From Davidsoniella eucalypti (Eukaryota; Ascomycota; Sordariomycetes; Microascales; Ceratocystidaceae), in the NCBI GenBank assembly GCA_004009845.1, contig RMBW01000061.1, forward strand, positions 1 through 64,000: 64,000 bases of DNA, in the 5' to 3' direction. Each line of letters starts with the position of its first letter. Positions within the stretch are counted from its first letter, which is position 1. This document shows positions 35,824-47,592 of this stretch, in pieces. The position numbers were made by a program, and so were the translations under genes. The notes under the pieces are model-generated. The model was not told where the DNA came from. It was given only the letters and a program-made list of their open reading frames with translations, and did not search any database.

Positions 35824-36818
35824 AACTAGCGTGGTGTATCAGAAATAAAGATGCGTTGGACAGTGAAATTGGGTAGGTGAATAAAAGAGAAAATTTGTGA
35901 TCTATTTCAAATGCGACTGGACTCTTCTTTGGTTCAAGACATTCGCCAAGTAATTGCGGTTCTTATCTTCGTTTGTTTCTCTAGACTGAAAGCGGCAAGT
36001 ACGCTGTTTTCGATGGGTCTCGCCTTCCTAGTCTCAGCTGAAATGCCCAACGAAGGTTATTTTGGTATAGTCAGCAATATTAGGTATGAGCTTCAAACTT
36101 TGACTATGAGGGTTATCAAGTAAAGTATAAGAAAATGAGAAAATCTTACTGTCCGCTTAAGTTGTCAAGAAACCAAGCAAGCAAATATTTGGCGATGGAT
36201 GGAATGGCGGGGTTTTTTTCTATTCCCTGCGAGAACTGGGCTTCAGTTTCAATGGCACACTGCACGTTCCAAGAGGATCTCGCTCAAATCTCGTAGTAGG
36301 AACAGCCTCAGCTTTTATTATTTGCTCTGGCAGTCACAGGCTCTCATATTTTTGATAGAGTTAGTAGTGGCATACAAAATAACGGCAGATAATGATATTT
36401 GGGCTTGAATATCGCATCTACCAACATACATCAGCTCTGGGATTGCTACCAACGGCAACGGCAAGGGATGTCACTTTGATGAGTGGCTTTCTGCAAGCAT
36501 ACGTCACTTGAGCCCTAGTCAAGTCAATTGTGAAAAGAAAGCTTGAAAAAAAACTTTGGCAAATATGATAGAACTTTACTCTTTGGCGAAAAGTAGTAGC
36601 GGCACGTTATCATTTCTTTTCCCTACATGACTAGGTCATGAGACTAGGGTTGCTCATGTGTCGAGGGTTAAATTCATAGACGTCGCATCGCACATTTGGG
36701 TCATAGCAAAACACGGCAAAGAAAGTTTTCCACGGAATTGTGTTCTATATTTTCATATCTGTTTTACGGGATAGAGAAGAAAATCCTTGCATATAAAAGA
36801 CTAATATCAAATACACAC
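35824..36818. other. Intergenic region between the SAC phosphatase and SNU13
   Basis: About 1 kb. It contains the promoter of the SAC phosphatase (right after 35823) and the 3' region of SNU13. Open frames present are short and featureless. AGGGTTA/TTAGGGT-like words occur singly, not as arrays. Confidence 0.5.
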
Positions 36819-37458
36819 TTAGATGGCCTGTCTCTCGACCTTCTCCTTGATAAGGCGGATACGGTCAGCCAGGTCACTGCCCTCGTTGGAGGTAATCTAC
36901 AGAAGAATAAGTGTCAGTAGGTGTTCGTTTTTGAAGAGATAGGTGACAATGGTCAACATACGGAAACAGCGATGACGGCGCGAGAGACACCGCAGGCACG
37001 ACCCAGAGCGGTCTTGCTGCCAACGTAGATGTAGGGGACGTTCTTGTCCTCACACAGCAGGGGCAGGTGCAGCAGGATAGCCAGAGGAGTGGTATCAGCG
37101 GCCAGAATTATCAGTTCAGAAACGGAGCGGTTTAGGGTCTTGGTAGCCTATTACGAATACAAATGTTAGCAAAGCCATTTTATACGTTTCAAATACTGTC
37201 GAGTAGATATCGTCGGTCTACTTGGCCTAGGTGTAGATTTGCGCTTCGATCGTGAGATTTTTTTCCTCGAGGCAAGTGTTCATACCTCGTTAGCACCTTT
37301 CTTCAGCTGGCGGGCGTGCTGGCAGGCCTGGACAAGATCGTACAGTCTATGAACAAAACGTTAGCCATATGGTCAAATAGTACATAGTAGTTGTGAGGCA
37401 CTTACTCCTGTTCAAGAGCCTCATCGGCACGGGGCCAGACAGCCTGCTGCTCATCCAT
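36819..37458 (-). CDS. SNU13: Snu13, L7Ae-family U4 snRNP / box C/D snoRNP protein (125 aa)
   Basis: Four exons: 37458-37406, 37346-37286, 37147-36962 and 36896-36819. Three short GT-AG introns interrupt a gene of only 125 codons. The protein binds kink-turns in U4 snRNA and box C/D snoRNAs, so it serves both splicing and rRNA modification. Sequence features are MDEQQAVWPRADEALEQELY at the N-terminus, the L7Ae core RQLKKGANEATKTLNR, then ELIILAADTTPLAILLHLP, CEDKNVPYIYV and GSKTALGRACGVSR. The C-terminal helix ends KVERQAI. Length matches yeast Snu13 (126 aa). The related Nhp2 is longer with a basic N-terminal extension, which is absent here. It is divergently arranged with the V-ATPase gene across a 942-bp spacer. 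Confidence 0.96.
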
Positions 37459-38400
37459 TGTAAAAGATTGGAGTGTGAAATTTGGTAGAAAATAGATAGA
37501 ATGACCTCAGGGTTCACTGCGTTGGCTCGCCCTGTCGTGGAAGAAAGAACAAGCTAAGAAAGAAAAGAAGGAACGAAACGGTAGACGTTGAGGGTATTAT
37601 GGTAAGAAAAAAATTAAGAAAAGAAGAAGAAAAAAAAAGAGAGAGAAAGATATCATCTTGAAATTTTTTTGCGACAAGGCTATTGTAGCTTGATCAAAAC
37701 TTTTTCTGCCGTCGACCAGCCTAATGCGGAAAGATGGATTGGTGTGGTGTAAAATGGAAGGCGGTCAAGGTTCCACTTAAACTAGTGATGTGTTTAGGGT
37801 ATATTAGGGTTCTGATGTGTAGTAGAGGTCGTGAAGCGTGGTGACTTGAGATAAGGTTTGGACGAAAACTACGATATCCCATTGTTGGTAATATATATCA
37901 TGTGTAAACTATCATCGGCTAGGCTAGACTTATGTACAAGAAAAATGCCCAAGTGAAGCTATTTGCAAGTCAAGTTGCTGCGCCTCGAAAGCACCAGGAA
38001 TCTCGTGCCTTGTCACGTGACGGTATACATTCTGCCAGCTGGCCCAGCAGAAGAAAAAAGTAGTAGCTCCCACAGGCGAAACAGGTCGTGGCTTTAGCGT
38101 AGCTTCAGCGAGGGTGAAGCTCTGAGGTGTTATTTCTAGGGGCCTAAAAAGAGTCCTAACAACCTAAATACTTAGCTTATTGTTACCACCTTACCACCTA
38201 AGTAACCCAGTTCCTTCATTCCCTTCCAATCTCATTTCTTTCCTCTTGTTTTACTTCTTTCTCTTCGTACATTTTCATCTCTTTTTTTTTTCTCTTCTTT
38301 GCGCCAGCTACAATTCCATCACCAGTTTATCGGTTGATTAATTTCGCATCAAAACTCCTCTTCTTTTTTTGTTTACATTTCCTCCCAAACTACCACAATC
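37459..38400. promoter_or_regulatory. Divergent promoter region, SNU13 / V-ATPase subunit c
   Basis: The 942-bp region between two start codons pointing away from each other must hold both promoters. Next to SNU13 the plus strand is purine-rich (about 37540-37660); next to the V-ATPase gene it is pyrimidine-rich (about 38215-38395). Each gene therefore has a CT-rich tract on its own coding strand. No specific factor site is claimed. Confidence 0.6.
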
Positions 38401-39628
38401 ATGTCAACCGAGCTTTGGTGAGTGCTTTTTCCTTCCTACAGCCTATTCCATCTAGCGTATGATGGAGAAGGGAGACCGGAGTTCTGCTATTTTGATGTTT
38501 CTTACCAGTTACGACGTGCTGCTTTGCGCGATTTCGATATAAAACGTCTCTGAACATCGGTCTCTATCTCTGCCATCGCCTTTATTCAGCCCTAAAGTCG
38601 TGAATTATGCGTGCTAATTTTGTCGTGTCTCTTAATCTAGCCCCGTCTATGCGGTATGTCGCGCGCCATTTTCCCAACTTGTTCACCCTGAAGCTCCCAT
38701 ATCCACGCTGCCCGAATAGCACAAAAATAAATAAGCATCCAGAAGCTAGTCGAGGCTTTGCTAAGCTATGATTGAACCGATGGCGCTGTAGTCGCTAGTA
38801 TCCGAGCTACCTAGATCTCATTCTAGCAACGCGTCATTTAGTGTTCCGGCGTATGCGACCTCGCTGTCCGAAGCTAGCTGTTCCGTTTAGGATCGCGATA
38901 GCTTACGCTTAATTCCGATGACGTTGGCATACAAAAGCCTCGCGTTTAATCACCCTCACCCTCAATTCATAGCTTGGATATCACTAGTCGACGATATATT
39001 TCCCCGTCAATGGAATCAGCAACACTAACTTGTTTATTTCTCAGCCCTTCTTCGGTGCCATGGGCTGCACCTGCGCCATTGTCTTCACCTGCCTGGGTGC
39101 CTCTTACGGCACTGCCAAGTCTGGTGTCGGTATCGCAGCCATGGGTGTTCTACGTCCTGACCTGATCGTCAAGAGTACGTCCCTAGGCTTTCTTTCTGTG
39201 AAATCAATTATCTCGGACTAACATAATCATAGACATTATCCCTGTCGTCATGGCTGGTATCGTCGGTATCTACGGTCTGGTCGTGTCCGTGCTGATCTCC
39301 GATGGTCTGAAGCAGCAGCTTCCTCTATACACTGGCTTTGTCCAATTCGGTGCCGGTCTTTCCGTCGGTCTGGCTGGTCTGGCCGCCGGTTTCGCTATTG
39401 GTATTGTTGGTGATGCTGGTGTGCGTGGAACTGCCCAACAGCCCCGTCTGTTCGTTGGTATGATTCTGATTCTAATTTTCGCTGAAGTTCTGGGTAAGTC
39501 TTCTTTTCAATGTCCTCCGCCTTGTGCGTTATATATCAGTGAAATCTTTCTAACACAAAATAGGTCTTTACGGTCTGATTGTGGCCCTGCTCATGAACTC
39601 CAAGGCCACCCTGGGTGCCGTATGCTAA
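38401..39628 (+). CDS. VMA3: V-type H+-ATPase proteolipid subunit c (161 aa)
   Basis: Forms part of the proton-conducting ring of the vacuolar ATPase V0 sector. Five exons: 38401-38417, 38641-38653, 39045-39174, 39233-39493 and 39564-39628. The first two are tiny (17 and 13 coding bases) and only splicing gives MSTELCPVYA before PFFGAMGC. Four membrane helices are visible, with conserved blocks FFGAMGCTCAIVFTCLGASY, GTAKSGVGIAAMGV and GLSVGLAGLAAGFAIGIVGD. The proton-carrying Glu lies in LILIFAEVLGLYG, in the fourth helix. Length matches yeast Vma3 (160 aa). The ending MNSKATLGAVC fits the c subunit rather than c' or c''. Introns 1 and 2 (223 and 391 nt) are long for this window. Confidence 0.97.
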
Positions 39629-40817
39629 ATTACCAACCCATACAAATACCATCGATGCTCTCCCCGCCACCTATCCCCGATCTCATCTACGAGCCAGCCC
39701 TCTTATATCGAATCGAATACTATTCACTGTAACAAAAGAGACCTATCCTCTGACTTTGACATGTTGTGGCGGGGAAACTAGCTTTGGAATATAACCCCTG
39801 GGTGCAAGAACAGAGTATTGTCCAAGATCAACAAATAGCACGAGCTGATGAAACCTCTCCCTCCCAAATATTTCTGTTTCTTTTTTTTTCTCTTTTTTGT
39901 TTCTGTTTTTGTTTTCTCCGTCATCACCTTGCGCATACTAGCAATATCAATTAAACCCTCCCGAACAAAACGAATTGTTTGAGAGAGTGAATTTTGCATT
40001 TTTCTTGAAGGAAATAGGGACCAAAAGGGAGAGGGAAAGTCGAAGGCAGGAAAGATGTGCTTTTATAAGAATGGTCTGGAGGTTATCAGGTGTTAGAGAG
40101 TAAAGTAGAGACGAGAAGTGAAGTTTTTATTAAACATTGTTTGTATACTTGATATCCTATGACACAATTGCAAGATGGAAGAAGATATGGGATAAAATAG
40201 AATTTGAGGAAGAAAACGATGACTTGTCGATGTATTAGATAAGTCTTGTTTTTTATCATGTCTTTTTCTACCTCCAGACCATCTTTGTTTATGTGTTGTA
40301 TTCTTTTTATTATTATTATTCAAGCTTTCTTTTTTTCCACAGTCATGTTAGTACAGGTTATCGTATGTTCATGTATATATATATGCTTAAGATCTATAGT
40401 TATACAACTTGATGGCTATGACGATATCGATCACTTGATTTTCAAGGTCTTAAGCCAAGCTATGGTTAATATATCAAGAGCAACCAAATGTGTTTATATA
40501 TAACCAGGTTTACTACTTCAAATTGTTCTTCGCCGTACGTCATGTACATCAGTATAACTTCATATGTTTCAATTTGCTTTGTATTAGATTATTAGATACT
40601 AGTTTTAACTTAGTATTCATAGCATTTGTAAGAGAAAAAAAACAAGAAAAAAAAAGAGTCGTAAGCCCCGCCCCATTGGACCGGAATCATGTTCATTAAC
40701 CCCCGAGCAAACCATGCGATAAAGCAAAGCAAGATAAAATAAAAATCAAACAACAAGGCCTTGTTCACTTCTAGGTATAGAGACAGGAAGAGAGATATAA
40801 GCCTCGCCTTCTCAAGC
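39629..40817. other. Convergent intergenic region, V-ATPase c / ERG4
   Basis: This holds the 3' UTRs of both genes. It is AT-rich with T-runs (about 39872-39915) and a TATTATTATT run (about 40307-40319). Open frames here are chance frames of T/A-rich sequence. No RNA gene recognised. Confidence 0.5.
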
Positions 40818-42447
40818 TTAGATGATGTATGGAATGAATAGATACGGCACCTGGCGTTCGTATTCTAGCCAGGCCTCGCCGTACTTGGCGCGGCAACGGC
40901 GGATATCACGGGCAGCACGGTGGGCAATCATGCAGCAGAAGAAGACGGGGTAGAACCAGGGGAACGGCGAGTTAAAGCCGGTGATCAAGCCCCAGCAGAT
41001 AGCAAAGAAGGCATCGCAGCTGTAGTGGACCTTGCGAGCCATGCCGTACCAACCGTCGACGAGAATGGTTCCGCCATCGGGAGTGCGGATAGTCTTGGGG
41101 TTGTGGACGGTCTGCCACGGGACCTGGGGGAAAGTCTTGCGGAAGACGGCCTGGCCACGCTCCATGGCACGGAAACGGTTCTTCTGACTGTTGCAGGAAT
41201 CCCAGACCCAGTACACGAAAATGTAAGAGGCGAACAGGGCGGTAAGAGCGGGAGTGCCCCAGCTGTACTCAGACGGGTGGTGGTTGGCCAAGTACAGAGT
41301 GCAGTGGCAGTAGGAGAAGGGAACACCAGCCAGGTTCCAGAAGATGAGCATGAAGCCCCATTTCTCATAGTACATATCCCTATATATATATAGACAGGTT
41401 AGCAAATTATAGTTTTCAAAATAGATCGAACGGAGTAACTTACCAGGTGGGTACAATGAGCTCCTCGCCCTTGGAGCAGGCGTTGGCGTACAGGTAGTGA
41501 GCCATCAGAAGGAAGCAGACCTCGCCGGAAACATAGCCGTAGCGGTCCCATTGGCGAGCAGCGGTGGCAGAGGTGAGCAGGAACAGAATGTACCATGGCA
41601 GACGGACCTCGAAGAACATCTTGAAGTCGAGAATACCGAACATGCGCGGGTTGAGCTCGGCGCCCATGAAGAAGTCGTAGATCGGGTAGCCCGTCATACG
41701 GTGCTCGGCGCCACGGAAAAGAGCGGAGAAGTAGGCAGCAAACGAGACAATGAAGCCGCTGATGATGGAGACGGTCATCAGGCTTCCGAAGTTGTCGATG
41801 ACCTTTTCCAGGTGGAAGGCGCCGCCGAAGTGCAGAGTAGCAACGACGGCAATGGTAAAGTAGAAACTAGTGTAGGCGTTGCAGAAGTACTTGAGCTGCT
41901 TACCGCCCTCGTGAGGCAGCGGCTTGCCATATTGCCAGACGCCAGGAAGCAGGCAGTAGCAGAGAGCCTCGAAGACGAACATGCCCCAGTAGACCTTCCA
42001 CGCCCACAGAGTCGGGTAAGCGCCCTCCAGGACAAGATCGTACAGGTGGCCAGCAAACTCGGAGATAGACTGGCCCTCGGCAGGCATTGGCGGCTTGCCG
42101 TCGTAGTAAACAGCACCAGCCCACATCCACCACATGAGCAGCGGGAAGCCAACCATCAGACACAGCGTACCCAGCGAGCCACCAAACTCAAACTCGCCCG
42201 AGTAGTCGATCTTGGGCGACTGGCCGGGCATCCAGCCGTCGATGGGGCTCATGCCAGCCGCCTTGGTCTTCTGGTCCCTTGCAGACACCACCTCGGCGGG
42301 AATGTTGGTGTTGATCTCGTCCAGGTTCTCGCTGAACTTGGCGCTCCGCGAGATCCGCGAGGAGTCAGGCCGAGCCGAGCTGCTCTGCTGCTGCTCAGCA
42401 GCCAGGCGCGCGCTCCGTCGGCGCGTGTTCATGCCGGGCGTTTCCAT
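40818..42447 (-). CDS. ERG4: Delta(24(24(1)))-sterol reductase, Erg4 (521 aa)
   Basis: Last step of ergosterol synthesis: NADPH-dependent reduction of the C-24(28) double bond in the ER membrane. Two exons: 42447-41444 and 41379-40818, joined inside the Trp codon of PTWDMYYEKWGF. ERG4/ERG24-family features include multiple hydrophobic helices, LNPRMFGILDFKMFFEVR, a Trp/Tyr-rich WGFMLIFWNLAGVPFSYCH and the signature GWYGMARKVHYSCD (444-457). The family-typical C-terminus is YERQVPYLFIPYII. The N-terminus (about residues 1-80) is a charged, Ser/Arg-rich cytosolic extension (NTRRRSARLAAEQQQ), making the protein longer than the 473-residue yeast enzyme. Absence of an N-terminal Tudor-like domain and the GWYGMARK form favour Erg4 over Erg24. 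Confidence 0.96.
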
Positions 42448-42684
42448 GCTGTGGTTGATACGGCACAGACAGTCTAGTATAGTCTAGTATGGTGATAGAC
42501 TATGCGGCGGAATAGGAAGGTGCCCGTAGAGAGGGTCTGCTGTTGTTGCTGCTGCTGAGCCTCCTCTCGCAGCCGGCGCAAGTATCGTCAGAGACAGAAG
42601 AGAGATCGAGTCGCTGGCAAAGACAAAGAAGCTGGCACAACACTGGGCACTGGTGATTTAATACCCGAGGCTCGGTATGGTTGT

Positions 42685-42742
42685 TGATAAGGGAAGGGGG
42701 AAAGAAAGAGAAAAAGGGAAGGAAAGAGAAGAGGGAAGGAAC
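42685..42742 (-). promoter_or_regulatory. CT-rich tract upstream of ERG4
   Basis: Almost uninterrupted purines on plus, so an almost pure CT tract on the ERG4 strand, 240-295 bases before the start codon. Position and composition match CT-rich fungal promoter elements. Factor binding is not shown. Confidence 0.45.
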
Positions 42743-44731
42743 CAGTTTTGAGCTCCAGATGCGCCGAAGTTATAAAGAAACTGGAAGGATCTCTGAGAGC
42801 GCTGAGGAGGGGTTCCTCCCTCTTCCTGTTCTTGCCTACTTTCCTGTTTTTGTTTTTTGTTTTTTGTTTTTTGCTGCTCTTTTTGCGTTCTTGCTTGTTT
42901 TGTCGCAAGGATTCAAAGTCCTCGCAACTCCCCTGTCAAAGAGCTGCCAGCTCGCACGAGAGCAGCAATTGCCTAGCTTGTAGTTGGCCGTGTCTTAATT
43001 CTATTTTACTACATACATGCTACTCTAGTCTATTAGCTGGTCCGGCGGCAACTATGACATGGCCAAGCAGAACAGGACAGATGGTCTTGTTGTTTTCTCT
43101 CCTTCAGCACGCTGATCAGCAGCCGGAAAGGCCAGTAACATGGACAGTTTGGCTCTGCTATTATTGAAGCTTCTAACCGCTTACCTATTGCTGTTGCTCA
43201 GGCGGGGCGGGCTTTGCTCGGACGAACCAAGGACTTTGTGGCCTCCGCACTTTGTGCTTATATCGGCGAACACTGAATGGCTGAGCTATGTTGATGAACA
43301 ATAAGAAAATACAAAAAGAGACGGCATAGACATAGCAATGTATCACGCCGCGGCTACTATGTAATACATAATGCTCAGCATATCAGAATCACGTATACGC
43401 CACTAACGCCGGCCAGCCTGCTCCCACAAACATGCATATGTACAGATATCTGTATGTGCGTATATGCATACATACATGCCACTCTGTTACCTCTATCGGG
43501 CGGTCGACAGTCGAGCTAGCTTTGAGTAAGCAAAAAAAGCCAACGACTTCATCACCTTACATGCATGGTGGCTGCACATCTTTCCGCAGCTGATGTCCAC
43601 TTTGGTGACATTGCTGGCATGTCCGGATATAATACAGTCGTCAGAAGAGGAAAACAAAATACCGAGATTATAAGACTAGCCAGCAAAAGAAAAAATCTAA
43701 TTTCATTCATCCCACACTATCATAAAGATCGTGTCGTCCTCCTATTGTAGCAGGTCAATCAGTTTAGCGCCAGCCAAAAATCTCATTTCTGCTGTTGTTG
43801 CCCTATGCTACTCCATCTTGTGATTGAACGTTCCATCGAGTGGTTGGCCAATCTCTTGGTTTCTCCGAGAGCCAAGACTTCTGTAGTCGTGGAGCAAGGC
43901 GTCATGGAAATCCCGGCCTTGCCAACACAATTCTCTTTTCTCTTGTTCGTCTTTGCTGTGTTGCTTTAGCCCTTGAGACAGCTCGACAGCGTTTCTCTCT
44001 ATTGCAAATCCTAAATCCAGAGGATGTAGATCCTGGTCTTCATGGCCAAGGGGTGTGACGGATACTAAGACAGGACAAAAGACAAGGATCTTGGTTGTTG
44101 CTTTGTACATGTACAAATATGTTTGGTCGTTTCGTCGGTTACAAGAGAACTTCTCCGGTAGTTTGAATGCGCGCGCTCTACGTTTGTCTCTGTGCTGTCC
44201 TTATTTCCGGTGCCTCAGTCACATCGTTCACGTTGGTATAAAGAACGGTGATAAACGACCGAGGCCCCTTACGACATATAGACTAGTACATGTACGTAGA
44301 AAGTCAAAGAAAAAGAAGAAAAAAAAGATGATAAAAACTCGTAGATGGTGCTTCCGCCTCAGCCAGTAAGAAGCCTCCCTTCTATCGAGCCTTAGCCGCC
44401 ACCACCCTTCTTCATATCACAGGTCACACATCATCACAGCAGACATGACACCAAGGCGGCCAAAGCAGCAAACAAGCAGAACCCTGAGCCAAGTTTCTGG
44501 CAGCCGAATTCACAGAGCCCAAGTTCCGTAGTTGGTCCCTGACTCGAAAATTGCCGCTCATTCATATATGTATAGACTGGTAGCTCCGGACATTGATTCA
44601 CGCAATCGTAGCTTCTCTCCTCAACTCCAAATGCCTTGTAGCCGAGTTGCCGCACAAATATATGATTCATATATGCGCTTACATATACATGCAGTGGGTA
44701 CAAGCTTGTATTCTTATTTCCACTACCCATG

Positions 44732-44748
44732 CCCCCCCCCCCCCCCCC
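44732..44748 (+). repeat. Poly-C run (17 bases)
   Basis: A homopolymer of 17 C residues in otherwise AT-rich intergenic DNA. Such runs slip during replication and sequencing, so the exact length is uncertain. Confidence 0.8.
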
Positions 44749-47592
44749 ATAAAATCAGGTAATCAGCACACTAGACCCAGCTTAGTCCAGCCCGGCCTTG
44801 ATTTCAGACCACATCTACATGGTACATACCTGTAGTCTATAGCACAGACAAGTTCCAGCACAACTATTCTCGCTTCTCCAGCCAGCGTAGTAGTACCGCT
44901 TAAGTGTCTATCCTACGTCTATCCTGGCCTGTCGTGTCAGGCGTCCGTGCTGCAATGTAATTTCCAGCCTTCATCCGGGTGGATGACAACTGACGTTGCG
45001 TTTTCTCAGCTCCGAAAAAGGGAATTGTAAAGGCGAACAGCTAAAAGCAACGGGGTTCTGCCTGGTTAGATAAACTTGCAAGCTCTGTTGTCGCTTACTT
45101 AAGCCAGGCCAGCCCATGCCTTACAAAGCAATTGAAGAAATATTACAATCTAAAGTGCCCGAAGTCTCCGCATGATTGCCAGTCCTACCCTAGTCACAAT
45201 CTTTGCAAGTTCACACCCAAGTTCGGCTAAACACCGAATCACTACCAGCCCATATACATATATGTAGTAGTAAACTTAGACGCCCGACCAGTATTTGTAG
45301 AGTTGGAGCAACGTCATACCATAATTCTCAAAGCGAAGAACCCTTCTGTCGATTGGTCACAATGCTATGCCTAGTCTCCTAGGGCAAGTTTTCTTTTATT
45401 TTTTATTTTTTTATTTTACATAAAATCACCTCCACCATCCGTAAAATACATACTATCAACCTAGACGCACATGCTGTTTCCAGATAATCAACCGAGAGAA
45501 CGGACAAAAACAAGAAGCCGACTAGTGTCCTGGCAGGCCACGACAACCGCAATAGGCGCTCGGGACCGGAATTGAGCGAGCTAGAAACGAGTAACGAGCG
45601 AACAACCGACGCCTCTGCCAAACGAGACACAGCTACAAGCGACCTCCACATCTAATTGTAGCTGTGGTTGTAGTTGTCTATCCAGCCGATTCCCACACTA
45701 CCACATCCATATCACAGCGAGAAAAGGAGCAATCAAAAAACGGAAAACCCCCTCCCTCCCGTCCACTAAGCCGTCCAAAATCCAGACGTCACAAGTGGAA
45801 GTGTCGCAATGACGGAGTGAGCACAGACACTACACTTTAAGGACGACGACCAACAGGCAAGTGACTGACTCGGCCGGTCTACCCCTCTTTCCATCTGGTT
45901 TTCGTTCATTCGCAGCATCAGAAATCTCATGGCCCATCCTTCCTCGATGGTCATCGCGAGGGCATCCCTTGGATATTATTCACCAAGCGACTTGGAAGCC
46001 TTGAACGATAGCTCGATATCACAAGCCATGCAAGTTTCCGACTGCAGTGGCTTTCGGTCTTTTCTCTTCTTTTCACTACAGAAACACGTGATTCTCTTGT
46101 GTATCGGCGGCTAGTTTCTCGTGTTTTTATACATCGTCTTTTGTCTTACCTTCATTAGACAGTGCTAGCCTAATCAATGTCTTTTTGTCATTTTCATCCT
46201 AAATCATCCAGTTGTACATTTCAGGTTTCAGGGCAACAACAGGGAACCATTCTTCTTCCACGATTGTGTCCGATTGGTCAAGGTTTGATACAGCTGATTT
46301 CTGTGTAATAAAAAACGACACTAAACCTCATACATGTTACCTGCCATTCCCGGTTTTACCCAATGCATGCATCTCCAGTAAATCAAAGAAAGCAAACCAA
46401 ACAGAATATCTGGTCCATTTCGTATGAAAACATCTCACCACCAAAAAAATAATGGTTTTACGTGGACTAGCTATAGCGGGCAACCATCAAGAAATACCCA
46501 TGCCGATCATCTAAGATCCTAATTCCAACCACACGTATGTATGCGGATACGGATGTCATAACTAAATACACACTCATCCGTATTCCCCAGTCATCCACAA
46601 GTCGGAACTTCATTGGGATATAGCCGTAGCAAGGCCCATACCACAGTCTATCAGACAGTCGCACCCGAAGCTCCATTGATGTATTCCCGTAGATAGATCA
46701 TGCCATCTTCCTGAAAGTACTACGCAGTCCATCAACTACTACTACTACTACTACCTAACGTGGCGTTATTTGGCACTGTTATGTGGCTTTACACTGTGTG
46801 GCTCATCTCGTCGAACGGCAATTAACAACCGGTCGAATCATAAAGGATGAAATAGCTCTATTCATTACTAAGGATCAAGCAAACCACTTCTTGCAACAAG
46901 AGGTTCTCTCTTTTCTAATTCCTCATACGAAAAAAAAAAAAAAGATTGAACACTAAAGAGGGAAGAAAAAAAAAGAAAAGTATCCTACCAGCGTCACTTC
47001 TCTTTATAAAGGATACGAGAACTTGGAGTACATAATCATTTCGTAAGTAATGTCTTTTTTTATACCTTGGTTCAATGAGCAGTTGGATTTAAAAAACCAC
47101 CAGTGGATCCTAAATGTCCCTTGAATATTGCTTGTTATAACTTATTGATATTAAAGCCTAGCATCTAGCTTTATAGTACTATGTTGAAAAACGGTTCGTC
47201 CCTTGATTAAGGGACTCCCTTGCTCAGTCCTTTTGACTTTTGTTGTTCTTCAAGTGCATTTTTCTTGACATCATCATGATTCATATTACTCTCTGCGTTT
47301 TTCCCTTTACTAAGAAACATTCTAATTTTTTATCAAGGACAACGAAAGGTTTTCTTTACAGGGCCCAAAACACGTATATTTAGGGGTACACCAAACCCTA
47401 AAAATACAATTTTATCCTCGCAGAATAAATATGTTTGTGTCACCATATACAAAAGGGAATATATGATATGTTTACACTTTCTATGGATAAGATTAGTACT
47501 ATCTTCTCTCTGGTTATACCAAAAGCAGTCTCGAGAAAGTCACGTCTCACCCCTTCTCCACTAGGAATCAAGTTGGCGATTGTCTAAACACT

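Larger units (their letters stand above)
42448..47592. other. Gene-poor intergenic region (5.1 kb)
   Basis: The left edge carries the ERG4 promoter with a CT-rich tract on the minus strand (42685-42742). The rest has no open frame with recognisable content. It holds a perfect 16-bp palindrome at 44102-44117 centred on GTACATGTAC, another palindrome TACAGATATCTGTA (43441-43454), a 17-base C run (44732-44748) and a CTA trinucleotide run (about 46734-46755). Confidence 0.55.

Noticed and set aside
38654..39044. Box C/D snoRNA in V-ATPase intron 2
   Set aside because: C-box-like words (GATGACG) are present, but no well-placed D box with a closing terminal stem could be found by eye.
41497..42477. 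326-codon plus-strand frame opposite ERG4
   Set aside because: Antisense shadow of the codon-biased ERG4 exon; its sequence has no family resemblance.
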